The notes beneath the pieces were generated by a model. That model saw nothing but the letters and a program-made list of their open reading frames with translations. It was not told the DNA's origin and did not search any database. The position numbers were made by a program, and so were the translations under genes. Of a stretch of 64,000 nt of DNA, positions 52,785 to 60,800 are shown one piece after another. Origin of the DNA: Prevotellaceae bacterium (GTDB lineage Bacteria > Bacteroidota > Bacteroidia > Bacteroidales > Bacteroidaceae); contig JABZKU010000002.1 in NCBI GenBank assembly GCA_015257125.1, forward strand, positions 77,416-141,415, in the 5' to 3' direction. Each line of letters opens with the position of its first letter. Position 1 is the first letter of the stretch.

Positions 52785-54560
52785 TCAGCCTTGCGCCGCG
52801 GCCTGCACGCGGGTCATGACGCGAAGGAAGTTGCCGCCCCAAATTTTGGCGAGGTCTTCGTCCGTGAAGCCCTCGGCTTGCAGACGACGCGTGAGTTGAA
52901 TGAGTTCGGAGGCGTTGGCCAATCCCGGAACTCCCCCATCGCCGTCGAAATCGGTGCCGATGCCGACGTGATCGATGCCGGCCACGGCAATCATGTGGAG
53001 GAGATGGCGGAGCGCGTCGTCAATGGTTGCGTTTTGGTCGTCTGTGCGCAAGAAGCCGGCGTAGAAGGTGCACTGCGCCACACCGCCGTTTGCGGCGAGC
53101 GCCCGCAGTTGGTCGTCCGTAAGGTTGCGGGGGTGATCGCAAAGGGCGCGGGCGGACGAGTGACTGCACACAATGGGGAGTTGCGACACCTCGAGGGCGT
53201 CATAGAAACTCGTTTCGGCGCCGTGAGAGAGGTCGACCATCATGCCGACGCGGTTCATTTCGCGCACCACGCTGCGGCCAAATTCCGACAAACCGCCGTG
53301 CTCTCCGCCTTTGCGCTCGGCATGGCGCGCCAAATCGTCCTTGTTCGGGCGCGCAGAGTCGCAAATGTCGTTGTTGCCGTTGTGGCAGAGTGTAGCGTAG
53401 ACGACACCGCGGCGGCGAAAATGCTCCACATTGGCCAAATCGGTGCCGAAAGCAAAGGCATTCTCGATGCCCGGCATCACACTGCGCAGGCCGGCTTGCT
53501 TGTTGGCGAGCAGATCGGCCGGAGAAAACGCCATGCGCACCTGCGGACAAGCCTCTACCATATTATATAGGCGGTCGAGAATCGTATTGGCCTTGCGCGT
53601 GGCTTCGAGATTCGCCGCTTCGCCGCGGCCGTTCTGCGCAAGATAGGCCACCATGATCGAAGCATCGAGGCCGCCCTCCACCATTTTGTGGCTGTCGACG
53701 AGGATTTTCGGATCGCGGCGGTTGAAATTGATGTCTTGGTCGAAGAACATCGGCGTGTCGCAATGCGAGTCGAGGGTGAGATGCGCAGCATGCCAACGGC
53801 GCGCACGGCGATAGTTCTGCGCTTCGTTCACGAAATGCGTGAAAAGTGCCCGCGTGTCGTCGCCATCGAGACATTCGGGATGCCACTGTACGCCGATGAT
53901 ACTTTTTCGTTCACAGCTTTCCACGGCTTCCACAATGCCGTCGGGCGCAGTCGCTGTGATGCGCAGACGTGAACCGGAATCGGCGATGGATTGGTGGTGG
54001 AAAGAATTGACAAACAGCCGTTCTCCGAGCAGTCGGCGAAGCAAAGAATCGGGTTCGGTGGTGATGCTGTGCGAACGCTCTGAGCGCGGCGCCTGTTGTG
54101 AGTGTTTGATGAGCGTGCGGTCGGGCAGTGCCGACTGTTGGTCCTGGAATATGCGGCCGCCAAAGGCCACTGTCAGCACTTGCATGCCGCGACAGATGCC
54201 CAACAAGGGGATTTGCCAATCGTAAGCGCGGCGCGCCAAGAGCAACTCAAAGGCATCGCGCACGGGATTGACGGTTCCGAGCGCTGTTACGGGCTCTTCG
54301 TTCATCCACAGGGGATTGATGTCGGCTCCGCCCGAAAGCAAAATGCCGTCGGCGCGGCGCAGGAGTTCGTCGATGGCCGAGAGATCGTTCGTGGGAGGGA
54401 CGATGAGAGGCAAACCACCCGCGCGGAGCACGGCTTCATAGTAACCGGGGCCGAGCGTACAGCCCGGTTCGCCGAAATTGCCACTGATCACAATGAGCGG
54501 TCGGCGCTCGGTGATGCGCTGCGTGGCGCTCTCGTAGACTTCGTCCAAGTTATAATTCAT
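52785..54560 (-). CDS. fusion: class I amidotransferase-like (C26) plus membrane dipeptidase (M19)
   Basis: A 591-residue two-domain protein. Residues 1-245 are a gamma-Glu-GABA-hydrolase-like C26 domain: LLSGGADINP, LLGICRGMQVL (nucleophile Cys) and IGVQWHPECLDGDD (His-Glu). Residues 260-590 are a renal-dipeptidase-like M19 domain with LDSHCDTPMFFDQ, MVDLSHGAETSFYD, VCSHSSARALCDHPRN and DHVGIGTDFDGDGG metal sites. There is no signal peptide, so it may act in the cytoplasm on gamma-glutamyl and dipeptide substrates (inference). The next gene, an M28-like enzyme, suits a peptide-processing operon. Confidence 0.9.
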   Translation of the reverse strand: MNYNLDEVYESATQRITERRPLIVISGNFGEPGCTLGPGYYEAVLRAGGLPLIVPPTNDLSAIDELLRRADGILLSGGADINPLWMNEEPVTALGTVNPVRDAFELLLARRAYDWQIPLLGICRGMQVLTVAFGGRIFQDQQSALPDRTLIKHSQQAPRSERSHSITTEPDSLLRRLLGERLFVNSFHHQSIADSGSRLRITATAPDGIVEAVESCERKSIIGVQWHPECLDGDDTRALFTHFVNEAQNYRRARRWHAAHLTLDSHCDTPMFFDQDINFNRRDPKILVDSHKMVEGGLDASIMVAYLAQNGRGEAANLEATRKANTILDRLYNMVEACPQVRMAFSPADLLANKQAGLRSVMPGIENAFAFGTDLANVEHFRRRGVVYATLCHNGNNDICDSARPNKDDLARHAERKGGEHGGLSEFGRSVVREMNRVGMMVDLSHGAETSFYDALEVSQLPIVCSHSSARALCDHPRNLTDDQLRALAANGGVAQCTFYAGFLRTDDQNATIDDALRHLLHMIAVAGIDHVGIGTDFDGDGGVPGLANASELIQLTRRLQAEGFTDEDLAKIWGGNFLRVMTRVQAAAQG

Positions 54561-54601
54561 GTGTTGTGAGTCGTAAAGTCAGGCACCGCCGTGGGGCTGA
54601 A

Positions 54602-54643
54602 AAGTCACTCACCGATCGCAGAGTTGCGCTCGGTCAGTGACTT
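54602..54643. terminator. inverted repeat between the fusion gene and the DUF4491 gene
   Basis: AAGTCACTCACCGA (54602-54615) pairs with TCGGTCAGTGACTT (54630-54643), one mismatch, 14-base loop. On the minus strand it is followed by TTTTCAG, so it can end the DUF4491 transcript. Confidence 0.55.
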
Positions 54644-54687
54644 GCCTACGGGGGTACGAAGAAAAAAGTGGGAGATCGCCGTTCGGA

Positions 54688-55062
54688 TTATTCCGCTGCG
54701 GTTTTGTCGGTTTCGTCCTCATTGGGTCGAGGATAGCCGCCGAAGGGCACAGCGTCGGCCGGATATTCGTGGCGGCGGCGCGGATTCATCGGAAACCAGC
54801 CCTTGATGACCCGTTGACGCTGCTCAAAGAGTTCAAGAATGCTCCACAGGCACGAGAAACCGACGATGGCTGACAGCGCACTCCAGAACACCGAGGTGAG
54901 GAAAGGCGCAGCCGCCACGCCGGCAAGGCCGGAAACGAGGAACACCCACCAAAGGCGTGTGCCGAAATAGTATTCGGCCTTCACCACAATGGGGTGGAAA
55001 ATGCCGATGGTCAAGAAGGTGCAAAAACCTAACAGTAGACCTTCGTATGCAAGTTGTGACAT
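54688..55062 (-). CDS. DUF4491 membrane protein
   Basis: A 124-residue protein with three membrane segments (EGLLLGFCTFLTIGIFHPIVVK; LWWVFLVSGLAGVAAAPF; ALSAIVGFSCLWSILELFEQ) and a hydrophilic, Pro-rich tail. It matches DUF4491, a Bacteroidetes and Firmicutes family without known function. It starts 37 bases after the Lrp-like gene on the same strand, so they are likely co-transcribed. Confidence 0.82.
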   Translation of the reverse strand: MSQLAYEGLLLGFCTFLTIGIFHPIVVKAEYYFGTRLWWVFLVSGLAGVAAAPFLTSVFWSALSAIVGFSCLWSILELFEQRQRVIKGWFPMNPRRRHEYPADAVPFGGYPRPNEDETDKTAAE

Positions 55063-55098
55063 AAATGTAAGGGTTCAATCAGTGAGCGGGCGAAAAGG

Positions 55099-55626
55099 TC
55101 AGTCTTCCACCTCATCCACCATGTCGGTGTCCTTTTCGTCGACCACCAAGGTGTCTTCGTCCTCATCGCCGATGCCAATGGGAATCGTGCGAGAGATGCT
55201 TTGTTCGAGCGAGATCATCGTTTCGGTCGAGGTCACACCCGGAATCTCCTGAATGCGGTTGTTGAGCAAGTCCTTCAGGTGCTCATTGTCGCGCGAAAAA
55301 AGTTTGACGAGCATGGTGTAAGGGCCGGTAGTGAAGTGACATTCCACGATTTCGGGAATGTCGTTGAGCTTTTCGACGGCCGTTTTGTACATCGATCCGC
55401 GCTCGAGCTTGATCCCTATGTAGGTGCAAGTGCCGAAGCCCAAAAATTTGGGGTTCACTTGGTAGCCGCTTCCGACAATGATGCCGCGTTGCACCATGCG
55501 CACCACACGTTGGTGGATGGCCGCACGAGAAACTCCGCACTGCGCGGCGATTTCTTTGAAGCTACGACGGGCATCTACAGAAATGACTTTGAGTATTTTT
55601 CGATCTAAAAGGTCGGCCTTCTTCAT
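55099..55626 (-). CDS. Lrp/AsnC family transcriptional regulator
   Basis: A 175-residue regulator. The N-terminal helix-turn-helix (LLDRKILKVISVDARRSFKEIAAQCGVSRAAIHQRVVRMVQRGII) is followed by the RAM ligand domain (CTYIGIKLERGSMYKTAVEKLNDIPEIVECHFTTGPYTMLVKLF). The C-terminus is extended and very acidic (DEDEDTLVVDEKDTDMVDEVED), unlike classic Lrp of about 150-165 residues. It probably senses an amino acid. The ATG at 55626 is chosen because the longer frame starts with TTG inside the promoter. It may autoregulate the DUF4491 gene behind it. Confidence 0.92.
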   Translation of the reverse strand: MKKADLLDRKILKVISVDARRSFKEIAAQCGVSRAAIHQRVVRMVQRGIIVGSGYQVNPKFLGFGTCTYIGIKLERGSMYKTAVEKLNDIPEIVECHFTTGPYTMLVKLFSRDNEHLKDLLNNRIQEIPGVTSTETMISLEQSISRTIPIGIGDEDEDTLVVDEKDTDMVDEVED

Positions 55627-55656
55627 TTTATAATGTCTTGGAGATGAATCATGCGA

Positions 55657-55664
55657 CAAAAATA
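55657..55664 (-). promoter_or_regulatory. -7 box of the Lrp-like gene (TATTTTTG)
   Basis: CAAAAATA on the + strand reads TATTTTTG on the minus strand, 30 bases before the ATG at 55626. Confidence 0.55.
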
Positions 55665-55757
55665 CACATTTCGCGGCACAAATGTGGAGAAATGTCGTGT
55701 CTTTTTTATCGTTTGTCTATTTACCTCCACTTGCAACGCGAGCGGCCGCGCGGCCGA

Positions 55758-57113
55758 TCAGCGGACTTCGGCCGTCACCAAGCGCAAACTGTCGGCCTGC
55801 GTACGCACTTTGAGCCATTGCGCCAGTCGGTCGCGGTCGGTCACGGGAAGGGGCGTGCGACTGTTGGCCACGGCCAAGACATAGGAGCGAACGGCACCGC
55901 TGTCGACGGGTGTTTCCGTGATTTTCGACAGACCGATGCTTTCCACCTTGGGACAAACGGCTTTCACCTCACCAACGATTTCGCGAGCCAATGCATCGAG
56001 TCGGCGATAGTCGGCGGTTTCGCGTTCGAGCTGCGCCACGCGCTCCGCTTGCAAGGCCAGATGTTGCTGATCCAGCCCCGAAAGACTTTGTTGCGTGCCG
56101 GCATTGTTGCGCGCCAAGAGCAAACTGTCGGACTGTGCGCCTTGAATCACATTCAGTTGGTAGTCGGCCAACTGATAATCTGCCAAGCGCTGACGCGCCG
56201 CTTCGATCATTTCGTTCGGCAGAGCCGCTCCAAGAGCCACCACGTCGAGGGTTTTCGTTTCGCGGTCGGCCTGTTCTGAGAGAATGCGCGTGCCCGGCTG
56301 ATTCAGTTCTTGTTTGACAAACTGTTTCACGTGATTTTCGAACACACTTTGGCGAATGATTTGTGTCGTCATGTAGACCGCCGGCAGCATCGTGACCACA
56401 ACAATGACGGCGATGTAGCGATTCACGACCGCCAAGCGAGCCTTGTCCACAAACTGCTTGGGCTGAAATTGCAACAGGCGCACACCCAAGTAAGTGGCGA
56501 GGGCAATGAAGACGGTGTTGATGAAAAAGAGGTAGCATGCGCCGAAGAAGAACGACCATTCGCCCATCGCCAACCCGTAGCCCGCCGTGCAGAGCGGCGG
56601 CATGAGGGCGGTGGCGATGGCCACTCCCGGGATGACGTTGCCTTTCCCGCCGGTAGAGAGCGCCAAGATGCCTGCCGCGCCGCCGAAAAGGGCGATCAGC
56701 ACATCGTAGAGCGTGGGAGAGGTGCGCGCCAGGAGTTCAGATTGCGCCTCGGTGAGCGGGGTGAGCTGAAAATAGAGCGCAGCGGTGAGCACACTGATCA
56801 CCGTGGACACACCATAGTTGGTCAGCGAGCGTTTGAGCAACTCGAGATCGGCTCGTCCCACGGCCAACCCCATACCGATGATCGGGCCCATGAGGGGCGA
56901 AATGAGCATCGCGCCGATGATCACCGCCGTGGAATTGAGGTTCAAGCCGAGACAGGCGATGAAAATGGCAAAGATGAGCACCCAAAGGTTCGCACCGCGA
57001 AAAGTGACCCCGTCGCTGATCTGCTCCACGGTGGCTGTTTCGTCGGTTTTATCGGGCAAGGCGTTGAAAAATCGCTTGGCGATTCGCCAAACATAGTTCT
57101 GAGAAGAGTTCAT
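55758..57113 (-). CDS. DUF389 membrane protein
   Basis: A 451-residue protein with about six to seven membrane segments in residues 40-270 and a soluble, partly coiled-coil C-terminal part (about 280-451). The DUF389 signature GLNLNSTAVIIGAMLISPLMGPIIGMGLAVG and GVAIATALMPPLCTAGYGLA are clear. The family has no established transport substrate. It is preceded by a -7 box at 57215 with a leader of about 95 bases. No terminator with a T-run was found behind it; a CGGCCG-rich palindrome at about 55743-55756 follows the stop codon. Confidence 0.88.
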   Translation of the reverse strand: MNSSQNYVWRIAKRFFNALPDKTDETATVEQISDGVTFRGANLWVLIFAIFIACLGLNLNSTAVIIGAMLISPLMGPIIGMGLAVGRADLELLKRSLTNYGVSTVISVLTAALYFQLTPLTEAQSELLARTSPTLYDVLIALFGGAAGILALSTGGKGNVIPGVAIATALMPPLCTAGYGLAMGEWSFFFGACYLFFINTVFIALATYLGVRLLQFQPKQFVDKARLAVVNRYIAVIVVVTMLPAVYMTTQIIRQSVFENHVKQFVKQELNQPGTRILSEQADRETKTLDVVALGAALPNEMIEAARQRLADYQLADYQLNVIQGAQSDSLLLARNNAGTQQSLSGLDQQHLALQAERVAQLERETADYRRLDALAREIVGEVKAVCPKVESIGLSKITETPVDSGAVRSYVLAVANSRTPLPVTDRDRLAQWLKVRTQADSLRLVTAEVR

Positions 57114-57214
57114 TGCGTTGTATTTTCTGTAATGTTTTCACCGCAGACGGATCACCACCTCACCGGATCGGTTTCCGTGCTGCGCTCGGCTTACTGAGCG
57201 CCGACTCGTAACTG

Positions 57215-57222
57215 CAAATATA
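57215..57222 (-). promoter_or_regulatory. -7 box of the DUF389 gene (TATATTTG)
   Basis: CAAATATA on the + strand reads TATATTTG on the minus strand and is followed by CAG. Confidence 0.5.
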
Positions 57223-57258
57223 CGACGTTTTTTCGAAACTGCCGGCTCACTACAAAAT

Positions 57259-57290
57259 AAGGCTGAAGTCCCAATCAGGACTTCAGCCTT
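57259..57290 (-). terminator. terminator of the P-type ATPase gene
   Basis: AAGGCTGAAGTCC and GGACTTCAGCCTT form perfect 13-bp arms with a 6-base loop. On the minus strand they are followed by a TTTTG run. Confidence 0.8.
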
Positions 57291-57334
57291 TTGCTATTGT
57301 GTTGTGTTTGTAGTGCTATTCGCTAAGTCTCCGC

Positions 57335-60031
57335 TTATTTTCGGAAGAGGCGAACCAACTCACCGATCCAAAGTACGACCGAAGTACAGCCGATGAGGAT
57401 GACCCAATCTTGGAGGGGCAGCGGCGTAACGCTGAACATCTGACCACCGATGGTGACAATGACGATTTGCCCGATCAAGATGACGAACAAAATGAGCAGG
57501 AAGCTCTGACATTGCTTGAAGTGGAAGGCCGATTGTCCGGTGAGATAAGCGCGAGCGTTGAACATATTCCAGAATTGGAGCATCACGAAGAACGTGAAGA
57601 TGTAACTCTTCTCGAGATCGGAGAGGCCGGCCCCCGTACCGAATTGGAGATCGCACAAAGCGGTGAGCGAAGTCACATCGGCGTGCTCGCAGACATAGAC
57701 AAAGCCGAGCAGGAGGAGGAAGAAGAGGCCACCGGTGACGAGAATCGTGCGCTTCATCACCTTGTCGATGATGAATGCGTTGCGATCACGCGGCTTGTCG
57801 TGCATCACACGCTCGGCGGGAGGCAAGGAAGCCAAGGCCATCGCGGCGAAGGTGTCCATGATGAGGTTCACCCAAAGCATTTGCGTCACGGTGAGGGGAG
57901 AATCCGTGCCCATGAAGGCACCTGCCAACACAATGAAGCAAGCGGCTACGTTCACCGTCATTTGGAAGAGGATGAAGCGCTGAATATTTTGGTAGAGCGA
58001 GCGTCCCCACATCACCGCGCGGCCGATGCTCGAGAACGAGTTGTCGGTGATCGTGATGTCACTGGCTTCTTTCGCCACCGAAGTACCGTCGCCCATCGAC
58101 AAACCTACGTGAGCCGTTTTGAGTGCGGGCGCATCGTTCGTACCGTCGCCGGTCACTGCGACAACGTGTCCACGCTTTTGCAGCGTTTCGACGAGGCGCT
58201 TCTTGTCCAAGGGACGTGCACGAGCGATGATTTTGAGTTCGTCTACACGATTATAGACTTCTTCGTCGCTGAGCGCTTCGAATTCCGGTCCCGTGATGAT
58301 GGCGCGTTCGCTGTGATGTTCGCCCCACAAACCGATCTGACGACCGATTTCTGCAGCCGTTGCCGAGGTGTCGCCCGTAACGATCTTCACATCGATGCCG
58401 GCTGAACTACATTCTTCTACGGCCTCGGGAACGTCTGAGCGAACAGGGTCAGAAATGGCCACGGTGCCGAGGTAAACCAGCCGTTCGGCCACCACTCCGC
58501 GCTCTGCTTCGATCACCTTTTCGTCGCCTTCCAAGATCTGATAAGCGAATCCCAATGTGCGCATGGCTTGGCGCTGGTAGCCCAAGAGGCGTTCGTTGAG
58601 CGTTTCCACTGATTCGTCGCCCACGGCTTGCGTGCAAAGCGCACGAACGATTTCGGGAGCACCCTTTACATAGAGCACACGGCGGCCGGGCAATACGCCC
58701 GATTCCACGACGGCAGCCATATATTTACGCTCTGTCGCGAAAGGAAGTTCGAGCAGCGCCTTAGATCCCTCGCGCAGCGTACGATAGTCTTGGGCTTGCG
58801 CATGGAGCCAAAGGAGGAGCGCACCTTCTGTGGGGTTACCCAGCACACAGGGACGCGTGGCATCGCTCAAATCGAGGGTGGCCGTGCTGTTCACGGCAAT
58901 ACCTTCTGCGATCAGTTGGCTCTCTTCGCTCGCGGTAAGCTGACCTTCGGGCAAAGAGGGGAAAGCCGCTTCGGCCACCGTCATGCGGTTTTGCGTCAAC
59001 GTACCCGTTTTGTCGGTACAAATCACCGTGGTGGCCCCCATTGTTTCGCAGGCGTGCATCTTACGTACCAAGTTACCCGTGCGGAACATACGGCGCATGG
59101 AGTAAGCCAGGCTGAGCGTAACGGCCATCGGCAAACCTTCGGGAACGGCCACGACAATGACCGTAACGGCAATCATCACAGTGCTGAGGAAATAAGCCGC
59201 GAAGTTCACCCATTCGAAACCGTTTGCGCCGGGACCGCTCACAAAGTACACCGCCATGCGTCCCACCAGGATCAGCACAGCAAGCACGTAGCTGATATTC
59301 GTGATCAGTGAGCTGAGACGATCCAACTGTTCGTTGAGCGGGGTCTTCACACTGTCGTCGATCTGCGCAGCTTCAAACACCTTTCCGCTTTCGGTGGCAT
59401 CGCCCACGGCCAGAACGCGGCAAATACCGTGACCTGCCATGACTTTCGTACCGCGCAAGACGTGGTTGGAGGGGAAAGTGGCTTCGTCGTCGAACTCTGC
59501 TTCGACCGTCGTTTTCGCACAAAGAGGTTCACCCGTGAGGGTCGATTCGTCGACGGTGAGTTGTACCGATTCGAGCAACTCGGCATCGGCCGGAATGTCG
59601 TCACCCGTACCGATCATCACGATGTCGCCCACCACAATATCACACTTGGGCACTTCGATCGTGTTGCCTTCGCGAATCACACGCACCGGCTCTTCATCGT
59701 TTACCTGATTGAGAATCTCAAATTCCTGATTGGCTTTGAGTTCAAAGTAGAAGGCCAAACCTGTGGAAAGCAGAACTGCCACAAAGATACCAATCGGTTC
59801 GAAGAAAACCGTGGCGGCACTGTTCATCGCAAAGAACTCGTAGCACGAGATGAGCAACGAGAATACGCCTGCAATGAGCAATATAATAATAATAGGATCC
59901 TCAAATTTCTCGAGGAAACGCTTCCAAAGCGGCATTTTGGCCGGAGGGGTCAGGACATTCACGCCGTGCCGGGCACGACTTTCCTCCACCTCACGTGCCG
60001 AAAGGCCGGTGTAGTGATTGGACTTAGACAT
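57335..60031 (-). CDS. calcium-transporting P-type ATPase (type II)
   Basis: An 898-residue cation pump. The N-terminal cation-ATPase segment (HYTGLSAREVEESRARHGVNVLTPP) is followed by the actuator TGE loop in STLTGEPLC. The phosphorylation site is CTDKTGTLTQNRMTV (Asp at about 337), the nucleotide domain follows, and the hinge is VAVTGDGTNDAPALKTAHVGLSMG. M4 carries VAVPEGLPMAV (PEGLP), fitting the Ca2+/Mn2+ PMCA/SERCA-like group. About ten membrane helices are expected. It probably extrudes calcium from the cytoplasm. A -7 box at 60111 and a terminator at 57259 frame it as a single-gene unit. Confidence 0.93.
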   Translation of the reverse strand: MSKSNHYTGLSAREVEESRARHGVNVLTPPAKMPLWKRFLEKFEDPIIIILLIAGVFSLLISCYEFFAMNSAATVFFEPIGIFVAVLLSTGLAFYFELKANQEFEILNQVNDEEPVRVIREGNTIEVPKCDIVVGDIVMIGTGDDIPADAELLESVQLTVDESTLTGEPLCAKTTVEAEFDDEATFPSNHVLRGTKVMAGHGICRVLAVGDATESGKVFEAAQIDDSVKTPLNEQLDRLSSLITNISYVLAVLILVGRMAVYFVSGPGANGFEWVNFAAYFLSTVMIAVTVIVVAVPEGLPMAVTLSLAYSMRRMFRTGNLVRKMHACETMGATTVICTDKTGTLTQNRMTVAEAAFPSLPEGQLTASEESQLIAEGIAVNSTATLDLSDATRPCVLGNPTEGALLLWLHAQAQDYRTLREGSKALLELPFATERKYMAAVVESGVLPGRRVLYVKGAPEIVRALCTQAVGDESVETLNERLLGYQRQAMRTLGFAYQILEGDEKVIEAERGVVAERLVYLGTVAISDPVRSDVPEAVEECSSAGIDVKIVTGDTSATAAEIGRQIGLWGEHHSERAIITGPEFEALSDEEVYNRVDELKIIARARPLDKKRLVETLQKRGHVVAVTGDGTNDAPALKTAHVGLSMGDGTSVAKEASDITITDNSFSSIGRAVMWGRSLYQNIQRFILFQMTVNVAACFIVLAGAFMGTDSPLTVTQMLWVNLIMDTFAAMALASLPPAERVMHDKPRDRNAFIIDKVMKRTILVTGGLFFLLLLGFVYVCEHADVTSLTALCDLQFGTGAGLSDLEKSYIFTFFVMLQFWNMFNARAYLTGQSAFHFKQCQSFLLILFVILIGQIVIVTIGGQMFSVTPLPLQDWVILIGCTSVVLWIGELVRLFRK

Positions 60032-60110
60032 TGTTATAATGATTTGATTGTGATTTCACAAGTAAGCGTAGTCGCTGTTCTGCATTTCCGCCAACACGCG
60101 GACGACCGTG

Positions 60111-60118
60111 CAAATATA
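60111..60118 (-). promoter_or_regulatory. -7 box of the P-type ATPase gene (TATATTTG)
   Basis: CAAATATA on the + strand reads TATATTTG on the minus strand and is followed by CACG. The leader is about 75 bases. Confidence 0.55.
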
Positions 60119-60203
60119 AGATTAAAACAGCACACAGCCACGGGCAACACAACAAAAACAACGCGAACTTTTCTTTTTGAGACTTAAGGCTGAAAAGCAG
60201 GCA

Positions 60204-60479
60204 TTATAAACGGATTCTGAAAAACCAAAGAAAGAAGGCCACCAGCAGACTGGCAACACCCCAAAAGGTCGTTATCGTCGCTTTACGCATGTAGTAACGA
60301 CGGCGGTGCGAACTAAAGGTGAGACGCGCACGCCGACGCTGGAAATAGGGGATAATGAGACCGAGCAAGATGGCGAGTAGAAGAAATAACGTCATGAGAA
60401 CGGCAAACGAGTAGAAGACGAAAGTAACAGAGCCTGTCAAAGTGCAAAGAGTGAAGATGAGGCTCAAAATACTGAGCAA
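60204..60479 (-). CDS. small hypothetical membrane protein
   Basis: About 91 residues with two long hydrophobic segments (residues about 3-45 and 72-88) separated by a very basic loop (FQRRRARLTFSSHRRRYYMRKA). No family recognised. The start is unsure: only a TTG opens the frame at 60479, the frame continues upstream without ATG or GTG, and an internal ATG (MTLFLLL) would give a much shorter product. It may be a real gene with a non-standard start, or one that has decayed at its 5' end. Confidence 0.45.
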   Translation of the reverse strand: MLSILSLIFTLCTLTGSVTFVFYSFAVLMTLFLLLAILLGLIIPYFQRRRARLTFSSHRRRYYMRKATITTFWGVASLLVAFFLWFFRIRL

Positions 60480-60800
60480 AATGCGCCGAGACAGGTACTG
60501 ATCAAAGACAAAAACGTCGAAAATCGGCTAATTTACGATTGTGGATTTCATATCATGCCGGTGGTCAAAAAAAATGACACCGCATTTGCCGACAAAATTA
60601 CCTCTTTATCATCTATATACAAAACATATCTACTAAAAAGAAAGTGTTTCGCTTCCATTTTTGCACAGTTGTCCATCTAAATTGGCATTCTGTTCGCTTC
60701 ACAACAGACTTCGGCGCGATTCATTTAACACATGAACCGCGCCGAAGCAAAAAAGAAATAGGAATGAGCACAGAGGAAGGCTCGTAACCCCCTCGCGGAG
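60480..60800. other. gene-free, AT-rich stretch with an inverted repeat
   Basis: The stretch contains no supported gene. At 60709-60747 CTTCGGCGCGATTCAT and ATGAACCGCGCCGAAG form a near-perfect 16-bp hairpin (one mismatch). It lies 54 bases after the stop codon of the exchanger gene and may end its transcript, although no T-run follows on the minus strand. Confidence 0.5.

Noticed and set aside
56323..56338. A second parS-like word (TGTTTCACGTGATTTT).
   Set aside because: Only one half-site matches, and it lies inside the DUF389 coding sequence.
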